Assembly: GCA_016935365.1 (NCBI GenBank)
Contig: JAFGRB010000448.1
Coordinates: forward strand, 1 to 37,966
Origin: Deltaproteobacteria bacterium
Lineage (GTDB): Bacteria; Myxococcota; B64-G9
DNA length: 37,966 nt
Reading direction: 5' to 3'
A program made the position numbers and the translations under genes. Below the pieces are notes generated by a model. The model searched no databases. It was not told the origin of the DNA and saw only the letters and a program-made list of their open reading frames with translations. Below are positions 31,092 through 37,966 of this stretch, piece by piece (within the stretch, counting starts at the first letter, position 1; every line of letters starts with the position of its first letter).

Positions 31092-31873
31092 TTCTTCTCG
31101 GTCTCCTCGATCGCTTCCGGGGCCTTTGCGACCTCCGGCACCTCGGGAAGCATGGAAAGCCTGTCCTGGACGTCTTGCAGCAAGGGAGAGTCAGGGTGCT
31201 TCTGAAGAATCTCTGCAAAGAGCGCAGCCGCCTTTTGGCCATTGCCGGACTTCTGTTCCAGGCGCGCCAGGTGGTACAGGCCGCGATCGTCGTTGTGCTC
31301 GAATGGCTTCTCGGTGAGACGTCTATAGTGCTTCCGGGCCTTGTCCAGCTCTCCCTGCGACTCCAGGGTGGCACCGATGCCCTCGATCGCAAAAGGTGCC
31401 AGAGGCGCCTTGGGGCCTTCCTCCCGCAAGTAGGCCTCGAAGCTCTCGACAGCCTCGGCGTGCATTCCGAGCCGACGCTGGCATTCGGCGATGAAGTAGG
31501 TGGCCAGCGAGGATGTCTTGCTGCCGGAATGGAGCTTGCGCACCCCCTCGAACGCATCCAGGGCGGCCCTGTACTTGGCTTCCTCGGACGGGTAGGTGCC
31601 ATCCGCCTGGGTGGCGCTCTCGTCCGCCTCCGGATTTGGAGTCACCTTGGCCGTGTAGATTTTATGGGCGGACATGAAAGCCATAGAGGCTTTCTCCTCG
31701 GCCGCCTCGAAGTACCATCGAAAGCCGAAAACGCCCACGACCACCAGCGCGCAAGCCAGCACCAGCGTGGTGACCAGGATCTTGTTCTCATCCAGCCAGG
31801 TCACCGAACGCTGGAAGAAGGAGACGAACTCATCCGGCTGCTTGAGCTGCTTGCGGGTCATCTTGTCGGCCAC
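31088..31873 (-). CDS. YfgM-like membrane-anchored TPR protein
   Basis: 261 residues from GTG 31873 with GGGAGGAG upstream. A cytoplasmic start (about 30 residues) is followed by one membrane segment (about 33-55), then tetratricopeptide-like helical repeats (AECQRRLGMHAEAVESFEAYL, split here at residue pairs; LYHLARLEQKSGNGQKAAALF). This is the layout of YfgM, a periplasmic chaperone ancillary to the Sec translocon. It heads the three-gene unit with overlapping stop/start codons. Confidence 0.78.
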   Translation of the reverse strand: MADKMTRKQLKQPDEFVSFFQRSVTWLDENKILVTTLVLACALVVVGVFGFRWYFEAAEEKASMAFMSAHKIYTAKVTPNPEADESATQADGTYPSEEAKYRAALDAFEGVRKLHSGSKTSSLATYFIAECQRRLGMHAEAVESFEAYLREEGPKAPLAPFAIEGIGATLESQGELDKARKHYRRLTEKPFEHNDDRGLYHLARLEQKSGNGQKAAALFAEILQKHPDSPLLQDVQDRLSMLPEVPEVAKAPEAIEETEKN

Positions 31874-31926
31874 GGTCTCCTCCCGGCACCTGAAAGCTCG
31901 TGGTACCCACGCAAAATCGAGGCAGT

Positions 31927-31956
31927 ACGTTAGAACACGCCCAGCCTGCTTGTCAA
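31927..31956 (-). promoter_or_regulatory. Candidate promoter of the YfgM-like operon
   Basis: TTGACA (31956-31951), an 18-nt spacer and TAACGT (31932-31927) on the minus strand lie about 54 nt before the GTG start. The -35 is perfect, the -10 weak. Confidence 0.4.
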
Positions 31957-31973
31957 CAGCTAAGCGCGCGGAT

Positions 31974-31979
31974 TAGGAT
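31974..31979 (+). promoter_or_regulatory. -10-like box TAGGAT, leaderless arrangement
   Basis: TAGGAT is followed by 7 nt and ATG 31987. The same element could also serve as AGGA ribosome site for that ATG, so the call is ambiguous. Confidence 0.3.
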
Positions 31980-31986
31980 GTCTCGC

Positions 31987-32511
31987 ATGAGCGGAAGTAC
32001 ACGACTCGGCTCCGTGCTCATGTGCGGCTTCCTGCTCGCCAGCCCCTCGTCCGCCTGGGCCGAGCTCGGCGATATCAGCCTGAACTTCGGACCGCTGTTC
32101 GGCACCGAGTTCGACTCGCAGCGCAAGGACGGGCTCGGTGCACAGCTCACCTTCGATGTCGGATTGAGCGAGTTCTTTTCCTTCACTGCCGGTGCTGGCT
32201 ATGTCAGACACTTCATCGGCGGCGGAGAGGCATACCAGCTCATCCACGCCGGTGCCGGCTTGGTGTACAAGCTGGACATCCTGATCGTGGTCCCCTTTCT
32301 GTCCGTCCGGCTGGGCTTCTTGCACCTGGCTTTCGACGAGCAGTCTCGCTCGGGAGTCGGATTCTCGGCGGCAATCGGAGTGGACTACCTGTGGTCAGAG
32401 TCCTTCTCGGCTGGACTCTCGCTGGGCTACCACGGCATGCTCAGCGATCTGGAAGGCTTTCCATCGTACCTGGCAGTCGACGCCCGGTTCGGATTTCTCT
32501 TGCCTTATTGA
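31987..32511 (+). CDS. Small outer-membrane beta-barrel-like protein
   Basis: 174 residues from ATG 31987; ATG 31978 would add three. A signal peptide ends at SSAWA. The rest alternates polar and hydrophobic residues with aromatic and glycine strand ends (ISLNFGPLFGTEF, FSFTAGAGYVRHF, FSAGLSLGYHGML) and finishes in FGFLLPY, with the terminal aromatic residue common to outer-membrane barrels. About eight strands are likely. No specific family recognised. It is transcribed away from the YfgM-like unit and toward the BrkB-like gene, ending 6 bp from it. Confidence 0.72.
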   Translation: MSGSTRLGSVLMCGFLLASPSSAWAELGDISLNFGPLFGTEFDSQRKDGLGAQLTFDVGLSEFFSFTAGAGYVRHFIGGGEAYQLIHAGAGLVYKLDILIVVPFLSVRLGFLHLAFDEQSRSGVGFSAAIGVDYLWSESFSAGLSLGYHGMLSDLEGFPSYLAVDARFGFLLPY

Positions 32512-32517
32512 GCTTTT

Positions 32518-33477
32518 TTACTCTTCCCGCGGCCCTGAGCGATCATCGGTTGACCCTGAATCGAGGGGCCAGAAGCGGTTCTGCAGCGAGCAGGAGAACT
32601 CGGTGCACAGCAGTAAAATGAGCGCGGAGTAGAAGATCCAGACCACGATGACCGCCAGGGTGGCCAGCGAGCCGTAGAGCATGCTGAACCGCGCAATGTG
32701 GTTGAGATAGTAAGCAAAAGCCTTGCTGGCCACGATCCACAGAAGGGCGAAGAGCAGACCGCCGAGCAGGGCTGCGCGGGTGCGAACGCGCTCTCTCGAA
32801 AAGTACTTGAGCAGCACGGCGAAGACGACGGTCCCGAAGAAGATCGTCATCGCGAAGCGCACCAGGGCATAGTCGGTGACCAGATCGGTGAACGGTGTGC
32901 TGGGCGCCGAAAAGAGCGAGCTTGCGATCGTGCCGAGGTAGTGGACTCCGAGCAGGATCAGTCCCACGGCCAGCACGAAGGCCATGAAGACGAGTTGGTA
33001 GGACACCAGCGAGCGGCGGCGGGTCTTGAAGATCCGGCTGAAGGCCAGCTCCAGCGTTCTGAACACCAGCCCGGCGGTGACCACCAGCACGCCGAGACCG
33101 GTCAGGCCGTATGCGCCTCTATTGGCTGTGATGCTCCGCAGCCGTTCCAAGAAGTCCTCCACGGCAAATGGCAACACGGCTCGCACATAGGAGGCGATGT
33201 GCTCGAAGAGGTCTTCTCGGCTGGCGTAGTCCTGTCCCAGGTATTCCAGCAGGTATCCGGAACAGGAAAGCAGCAGCATGATGAAAGGGATCAGGCTCAG
33301 CATGGCGTAGAATGCGATCGCGGCTGCCATGATGTGACAGTCGTCCTTGACAAAGGAGCGTACGGTCCTGCCGCTCAGAGAAAGAACGCCGTGGAGCCCG
33401 GGCAAGTGGTAGATCCAAAGACCTCTCTCTCGAAGCCAGGCAAGGGCTGTCTGCCAGTAGCGGCGCAGTCGACTCAT
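32518..33477 (-). CDS. YihY/BrkB-family inner-membrane protein
   Basis: 319 residues, six hydrophobic segments. The family hallmark is seen at AAAIAFYAMLSLIPFIMLL after a basic start, then a central amphipathic part and YGSLATLAVIVVWIFYSALILL near the end. This family was once called RNase BN by mistake; its real role (possibly transport) is unsettled. ATGA overlaps the der stop by 4 bp, placing it at the end of the mtaB-rnc-era-der unit. Confidence 0.9.
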   Translation of the reverse strand: MSRLRRYWQTALAWLRERGLWIYHLPGLHGVLSLSGRTVRSFVKDDCHIMAAAIAFYAMLSLIPFIMLLLSCSGYLLEYLGQDYASREDLFEHIASYVRAVLPFAVEDFLERLRSITANRGAYGLTGLGVLVVTAGLVFRTLELAFSRIFKTRRRSLVSYQLVFMAFVLAVGLILLGVHYLGTIASSLFSAPSTPFTDLVTDYALVRFAMTIFFGTVVFAVLLKYFSRERVRTRAALLGGLLFALLWIVASKAFAYYLNHIARFSMLYGSLATLAVIVVWIFYSALILLLCTEFSCSLQNRFWPLDSGSTDDRSGPREE

Positions 33478-34835
33478 CGCCCACCCCGCTTTCGCCTGCG
33501 GCTGGCAGAGCGGGACGTGCTCCGCTTCTGCTCCCTCTTGCGGAAGATCCAGCGCAGCGGTACTCCCTCGAATGGATGTTGCTCCCGGAGCCTGTTCTCG
33601 AGATAGCGGCGATAGTGCTCTGGAAGCCGCGAGGGATCGCTGACCCAGGCGATGAAGGTCGGAGGCTGCTGACCGGCCTGGGTGATGTAATAGATACGAG
33701 CCCTGCGACCGCGCACGACCGGAGGCTGCATTCGCTCCTGCGCCTGGATCGCGAAGCGATTCAGCTCGCCGGTCGGCACGTGAAGGCCGGTGTTTCGTTT
33801 CACTCGCAGCACGGTCGGCACCAAGCTATCCACACCTACTCCGGTCCGGGCGGACATGCACAACACGGGTGCGTATGAGACGAAACGCATCCCGTGCGAC
33901 AGCTCGTCGAGAAAAGCATGGCGCGTCTTCTCGGACTCCCAGAGATCGACCTTGTTGACCGCGACCACGAGTCCCCTGCCCCGGTCGTGAACCAGTCGCA
34001 GCAGACGCGCGTCCTGATCGGAGAGGGTCTCGGACGCATCCAAGATCACGACAGACAGCTCGGCACGTTCCAGCGAGCGAATGGCAGCCAGGACGCTGAG
34101 CTTCTCCAGCTTCTTCGCGATGCTCCGTCGGCGTCGAAGGCCTGGCGTGTCCACCAACAGACAGCTCTTGCCGTCGCGCTCGAAGCGGATGTCGACCGCA
34201 TCGCGGGTCGTGCCCGGGATCTCGCTCACGAGCTGGCGATGGCTGCCGGCAAGGGCGTTGGCCAGAGAGCTCTTGCCGACATTGGGACGCCCCAGCAGGC
34301 AGATCGTCGCATCCACCGCCTTTTCCGGCCCCGCGTCCAACGGCTCGGGCAGCAACGCCGAGGCTTGCTCGGCGAGCTGATCGAGCCCGACTCCGTGCGC
34401 TGCCGATATTAACAACGGCTCCAACCCGAGCTCGAAGAACTCGAGGGCCTGCCGAAACCCGGCGCCCGGATCGCATTTGTTGACAGCGCAGACAAATGGC
34501 TTACCGCTCCTGCGGAGCACGTCCGCGACCTCGCGATCGAGTGGCATCAATCCATCGCGGCCATCGCACAAGAAAACGATCAGATCGGAATCCGCGACAG
34601 CCTCGCGGGCCAGCTCCACGGCAGCCCTGGCGAGCTCGTCAGATGGGTGGAGATCGAAGCCCCCCGTGTCCACCAGCACGACATCGTGCCGCCCGAGCCG
34701 CGTCTCCACGAAAAGCCTGTCTCGGGTCACGCCGGGCTCGTCCTCCACGACCGCCACCTGGCGCCCGGCAAGGCGATTGAGCAGGGTCGACTTGCCCACA
34801 TTCGGCCGACCCACGATGGACACGATCGGCTTCAC
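33474..34835 (-). CDS. der: Ribosome-assembly GTPase Der (EngA)
   Basis: 453 residues from GTG 34835, whose GTGA overlaps the era stop by 3 nt. Two GTPase domains in tandem are unique to Der: P-loops GRPNVGKST (9-17) and GRPNVGKSS (182-190), NKCD (119-122) in place of the usual NKxD's middle residue, DTGG and DTPG switch II motifs, then a KH-like C-terminal domain and a very basic tail. It acts in 50S subunit maturation. Full length. Confidence 0.97.
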   Translation of the reverse strand: MKPIVSIVGRPNVGKSTLLNRLAGRQVAVVEDEPGVTRDRLFVETRLGRHDVVLVDTGGFDLHPSDELARAAVELAREAVADSDLIVFLCDGRDGLMPLDREVADVLRRSGKPFVCAVNKCDPGAGFRQALEFFELGLEPLLISAAHGVGLDQLAEQASALLPEPLDAGPEKAVDATICLLGRPNVGKSSLANALAGSHRQLVSEIPGTTRDAVDIRFERDGKSCLLVDTPGLRRRRSIAKKLEKLSVLAAIRSLERAELSVVILDASETLSDQDARLLRLVHDRGRGLVVAVNKVDLWESEKTRHAFLDELSHGMRFVSYAPVLCMSARTGVGVDSLVPTVLRVKRNTGLHVPTGELNRFAIQAQERMQPPVVRGRRARIYYITQAGQQPPTFIAWVSDPSRLPEHYRRYLENRLREQHPFEGVPLRWIFRKREQKRSTSRSASRRRKRGGR

Positions 34836-35758
34836 CGCTTGCGATATCCCACCCGATCCAGGCCTGCGCTGCTGTGCGACCAGCGCGCGGCCACCTTGAC
34901 CTGGAGTTGGAGATAGATCCGACAGCCGAGCAGCCTCTCGATCGACTTCCGCGACTCGCTGCCGATGGACTTCAGCATCCGGCCGCCCTTGCCGATCAAG
35001 ATGCCTTTCTGACTCTTGCGCTCCACGTACAACAAGGCGAGGATGCGCACCAGATCGCATTCTTCCTCAAAGGCCTCCACTTCCACGGCGACGCTGTAAG
35101 GTACCTCTGCAGCCGCCAGGAGGAAGACCTGCTGGCGGATCAACTCCGCCACCATCTGCCGCTCCGATTGATCGGTGTAGATGTCGGGCGGAAAGAGACG
35201 CGGCCCTTTGGGCAAGCGGGACTCGATGGCGACGAGCAGATCGTCCAGCCCCTCCTGTTCCTTTGCAGAAACAGGCAAGAGCTCGTCGAATAGGCCCGTG
35301 CGGTCATATGCCTGGAGGATTGGCAGTAGCTCTGCCTTGTTCTTCAGCAAGTCGATCTTGTTCACGGCCAGCAGAGCAGGACATGCTGCCCGCCCGATGA
35401 TATCGAGCGCCAGTCGGTCCTCCTCTTCGGAGTCCGGCTGCCTGCCCCGCCCCGTCGCCTCCACCAGCAAGACCGCCAGGTCCACTTCTCCAATCACGCT
35501 TCGCGCCTCATCGAGCATGAACCGGTTGATGGCCCGATCACAGTCGTGAATACCGGGCGTATCCACGAAGACGATCTGGCTGGTCGGCCGGTTGACGATC
35601 CCGCGTACCCGACTCCTGGTGGTCTGGGGCCGATGCGTACAGATCGCCACCGCTTCGCCGACCAGAGCATTGAGCAAGGTGGACTTGCCGACGTTCGGGC
35701 GTCCGGCCAGTGCCGCGAAGCCAGACCGGAAGCCCTCGGGCAGCATCTCGTCGTTCAT
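34832..35758 (-). CDS. era: GTPase Era
   Basis: 308 residues. GTPase domain with GRPNVGKST (19-27), DTPGIH and NKID, then the KH domain with GILIGKGGRMLKSIG that binds the 3' end of 16S rRNA. Era helps 30S maturation and couples it to growth. ATGA overlap with rnc and GTGA overlap with der give a translationally coupled rnc-era-der string, a common bacterial arrangement. A short extra C-terminal tail (after KVAARW) is present. Confidence 0.97.
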   Translation of the reverse strand: MNDEMLPEGFRSGFAALAGRPNVGKSTLLNALVGEAVAICTHRPQTTRSRVRGIVNRPTSQIVFVDTPGIHDCDRAINRFMLDEARSVIGEVDLAVLLVEATGRGRQPDSEEEDRLALDIIGRAACPALLAVNKIDLLKNKAELLPILQAYDRTGLFDELLPVSAKEQEGLDDLLVAIESRLPKGPRLFPPDIYTDQSERQMVAELIRQQVFLLAAAEVPYSVAVEVEAFEEECDLVRILALLYVERKSQKGILIGKGGRMLKSIGSESRKSIERLLGCRIYLQLQVKVAARWSHSSAGLDRVGYRKR

Positions 35759-36453
35759 GACTTCAGCCTCAGAAGGGCATCGCTGGCGGCCGCCTGCTCT
35801 GCCGCCTTCTTGCTGCGGCCGCTGCCCCGACCTATCTCCTCGTCGGCCAGGTGGGCTGATACCGTGAACATCCGGTAGTGATCGGGCCCGTCGACCTCCA
35901 GCAAGGAGTAGCTCGGCGAGCCGAGTCCGCGGCTCTGGAGCACCTCCTGAAGATGGCTCTTGGGATCAGGCTCAGGCTTCTCGCAGGCGAACTCTTCCAA
36001 CCGCTCGCCCAGCGCATCGCGGACCATCCTCCTCGCCGCCTCTATGCCACCATCGAGAAAGACAGCTCCCAACATGGCCTCGAAGAGATCGGCCAGGATG
36101 GATGTCTTCTGGCGTCCGCCCGAACGATCCTCGCCTTTCCCGAGACGTGCGAAGCGACCCAGGTCGAGCGAGGCCGCTGTCGATGCGAGCTCCCCCTTGT
36201 TGACCAAGAAAGCCCGCATGTGTGACATCTCGCCTTCCTGGGCCTTCGGGCAGCCAGCGATGAGCATCTCGCTGATGACGAGGTTGAGCACCGCATCACC
36301 CAAAAACTCCAATCTCTCGTTGTGGCAGACCTCGTCCGCTTCTGGCGCCTCGTTGGCGAAGGAAGAATGTGTCAGCGCCTGCTCCGCCAGAGTGGGCTCT
36401 TTGAAACAGTAGCCGATGATCTCTTCGAGTGCCTGTCTCGTCTTCGAGTCCAT
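35755..36453 (-). CDS. rnc: Ribonuclease III
   Basis: 232 residues, the usual length. The signature NERLEFLGDAVL (45-56) and DLFEAMLGAVFLDGG carry the acidic residues that bind Mg2+ for double-stranded RNA cleavage; DPKSHLQEVLQ opens the C-terminal double-stranded RNA-binding domain ending in KKAAEQAAA. It processes rRNA precursors. It starts 7 nt after the mtaB stop. Confidence 0.97.
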   Translation of the reverse strand: MDSKTRQALEEIIGYCFKEPTLAEQALTHSSFANEAPEADEVCHNERLEFLGDAVLNLVISEMLIAGCPKAQEGEMSHMRAFLVNKGELASTAASLDLGRFARLGKGEDRSGGRQKTSILADLFEAMLGAVFLDGGIEAARRMVRDALGERLEEFACEKPEPDPKSHLQEVLQSRGLGSPSYSLLEVDGPDHYRMFTVSAHLADEEIGRGSGRSKKAAEQAAASDALLRLKS

Positions 36454-36460
36454 ACCCGGC

Positions 36461-37753
36461 TCAGCTCCGAGCTCGGAGTTCCTCCGGGGAGATTACACCC
36501 TCTAGGGTTGTGCCCGCCAGCTTCTCGGCCACGACCGCATGCATTTGCCCAGGTCGTGATTGCCGAGCAGTCCTTGCGCGCATGCGCGCATAGCTGCCGA
36601 TGCGGCCTTCGACATATCCGTTCCGGCAGACCTCCACCAAGAGCCGGTGCTCGCGATCCAGCATCGTGCGCAAGAAGCCGATCCACTTCTGCTGGCCGGC
36701 CGCGCGAAGGAGCCTGGCACGATCTCTGACACGTCCCGATGCCGGTCTCTCGAGCGCGGCAGCCCGAGTTCGTGGACGTGGAGAGAACGTGAAGACATGC
36801 AGGTACGAAAGGGGCAACGAGAGAATCAGCTGGTGCGTCCGCGCTGCCTGCTGCTCCCCCTCGCCCGGATGCCCGACCAGGACGTCGGCACCGATGGCAG
36901 AGTGTGGAAAGCGCTCGGCGAGGCCGTGGATCACAGCCTCGTACTGCGCGGCGCAGTACGGTCGACCCATCCCGGCCAACAATCCATCGTCTCCGCTCTG
37001 TAAAGGCACATGAAAGTGCCGGCAGATCCACTCCCGAGCCGCTATCGCTTCGATCAGCGATTCGCTCCACTCCAACGGTTCGATCGAGCTGAGCCGAAGC
37101 CTGGCCGCCGGATTCATCTCGAAGACTGGCGAGAGAAGCTCGATGAGCGTGGCCAGATCGCATCGATCTTCCAGATCCTGGCCGTAGCGCCCGAGGTGGA
37201 TGCCCGTGAGCACGACCTCGAGATGGCCTCGAGACAGGTACGCATCGACCCGATCGCGGACCTCTGTCGGGGGCAGGGAGCGAGACCGGCCCCGGAGATG
37301 GGGAATGACGCAGTAGCTGCAGCGCGAGTCGCAACCGTCCTGGACCTTGACGAATGCCCTGACCCGGCCGAGCCTCCAGAACGCTTCCGGTCCGCTTGGA
37401 AGGCGCCGGATTGCACCCCCGAGAGCGACCGCGCAGCGCTCTGGCTGCCCTGCTTCGGGGACGATCAGGTAGAGGGAGGGGAAGGCACGCGCCAGCCGAT
37501 CGGCGTGCAGTACTGCTCCACAACCCGCGACCACGATGGAAAGATCCGGGCAGGTCCGGTGTAGGCGGCCGAGGATCTTGCGGACATCCCGGTCCGCCTT
37601 GTGGGTCACGGCGCAGGTCTGCAAGAGGCCGAGTTCGGCCCGCTCGGGTCGTGACACGATCTCGAACTCTGCCGGATCGAGCCGCTGCACGACCTCTGCC
37701 GAGTCTGCCAGATTGACCTTGCAGCCGAGCGTGTGGATCCAGACCCGCTTCAC
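36461..37753 (-). CDS. mtaB: tRNA methylthiotransferase MtaB-like
   Basis: 430 residues from GTG 37753, giving the canonical start MKRVWIHTLGCKVN. The N-terminal domain has the three auxiliary-cluster cysteines in GCKVN, TCAVTHKAD and VAGCGAV; CDSRCSYC is the radical SAM motif, and a TRAM-like domain closes the chain. TCAVT favours MtaB (2-methylthiolation of t6A37 in tRNA) over MiaB. It opens the mtaB-rnc-era-der-brkB unit. TAGCAT 7 nt before the GTG supports the start; an earlier in-frame ATG at 37789 is less likely. Confidence 0.9.
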   Translation of the reverse strand: MKRVWIHTLGCKVNLADSAEVVQRLDPAEFEIVSRPERAELGLLQTCAVTHKADRDVRKILGRLHRTCPDLSIVVAGCGAVLHADRLARAFPSLYLIVPEAGQPERCAVALGGAIRRLPSGPEAFWRLGRVRAFVKVQDGCDSRCSYCVIPHLRGRSRSLPPTEVRDRVDAYLSRGHLEVVLTGIHLGRYGQDLEDRCDLATLIELLSPVFEMNPAARLRLSSIEPLEWSESLIEAIAAREWICRHFHVPLQSGDDGLLAGMGRPYCAAQYEAVIHGLAERFPHSAIGADVLVGHPGEGEQQAARTHQLILSLPLSYLHVFTFSPRPRTRAAALERPASGRVRDRARLLRAAGQQKWIGFLRTMLDREHRLLVEVCRNGYVEGRIGSYARMRARTARQSRPGQMHAVVAEKLAGTTLEGVISPEELRARS

Positions 37754-37760
37754 GACACGA

Positions 37761-37766
37761 ATGCTA
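37761..37766 (-). promoter_or_regulatory. -10-like box TAGCAT, leaderless arrangement
   Basis: TAGCAT on the minus strand is followed by 7 nt and the GTG at 37753 of mtaB. It is the housekeeping example of the geometry seen at the radical SAM and NifH-like genes. Confidence 0.35.
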
Positions 37767-37966
37767 CCCCAATGCGGAGGGAGTGACATGAAAAAAACCG
37801 GGCCTCTCGATTTCCCGTAATGTAGCGGGTTCGCGCTGATTGCCTCGTCTGGATGCGCCTGTCGAGGCACTCCGCGCCGCACACAGTCAGAGTGAATTAT
37901 CTGGTCCTCTCGATCTCCGCAACCGATGTCCGATGGGTCAAAGCCCCAACGGGGCGAGATATGAAA
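37767..37966. other. Non-coding right edge with small hairpins
   Basis: No gene is supported here. A 10-codon plus-strand frame (ATG 37788, GGAGG upstream) is too short to trust. GCCCC-AAC-GGGGC at 37943-37955 is a perfect 5-bp hairpin near the window end. Two similar strings, GGGCCTCTCGATTTCCCG (37800-37817) and a version beginning GGTCCTCTCGATCTCC near 37902, form an imperfect direct repeat. Confidence 0.4.
37791..37817 (-). terminator. Weak intrinsic terminator candidate
   Basis: On the minus strand CGGG, an 11-nt loop and CCCG are followed by G and seven T. The stem is only 4 bp. It would end a same-strand gene lying outside the window, upstream of mtaB. Confidence 0.2.

Noticed and set aside
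37788-37820. Ten-codon frame with a good ribosome site on the plus strand
   Set aside because: Too short to support as a gene; it overlaps the weak terminator candidate on the other strand.

Overview
The window looks like a chromosomal stretch from a GC-rich member of the Myxococcota or a close deltaproteobacterial relative. The signs are a MYXO-CTERM-like tail on a secreted enzyme (GGCGCG, a hydrophobic segment, then RR), Asp-Ala-Gly-rich linkers after lipobox cysteines, and frequent GTG/TTG starts. Assignment below phylum level is not possible from the sequence alone.

Left block (1-6441). At the left edge a small minus-strand gene, cut by the window end, encodes a twin-arginine-like leader followed by a Ser-His-Gly (His-Xaa-Ser type) repeat tail; the conspicuous 18-bp DNA repeat at 1-90 is this coding tail. 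Just upstream on the same strand are a radical SAM/methyltransferase fusion and a Cys-rich secreted protein. Divergent to them are a radical SAM protein and a 702-residue protein with two radical SAM modules.

Middle block (6417-19256). A lipoprotein with repeated propeller-like motifs and a B12-type radical SAM protein (unusual CX4CX2C) diverge from an 849-residue radical SAM-like protein that has lost one cluster cysteine and carries a GYPxCCV module. Three secreted polysaccharide-related proteins follow: an apiosidase-like lipoprotein, a right-handed beta-helix protein and a heparinase II/III-like enzyme with a zinc ribbon and the MYXO-CTERM-like tag.

Core of interest (19315-27419). Two nitrogenase component-1-like subunits, one with a large unknown N-terminal domain, and a NifH/BchL-like ATPase with both [4Fe-4S] ligand cysteines are interleaved with four radical SAM proteins in tight, often overlapping, gene pairs. 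No nifE, nifN, nifB, bch or cfb gene is recognised here, so this looks like an undescribed nitrogenase-like reductase system. Seven radical SAM modules across the window share one C-terminal signature (PxC, later CX2CX5CxG followed by an aromatic-rich stretch), which ties the left block and the core to one paralogous family.

Right block (27373-37966). Mostly housekeeping: a polytopic membrane protein, a YfgM-like/BamB-like/Nudix operon, a small outer-membrane-type protein, and the tightly overlapping mtaB-rnc-era-der-brkB cluster. Many first genes of transcription units have a TAnnnT -10-like box 6-8 nt before the start codon, which suggests leaderless transcripts; the repeat-peptide gene instead has a near-consensus -35/-10 promoter and a Shine-Dalgarno sequence. 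No tRNA, rRNA, insertion sequence or proven CRISPR array was seen. The only long gene-free stretch is the right edge (37767-37966).
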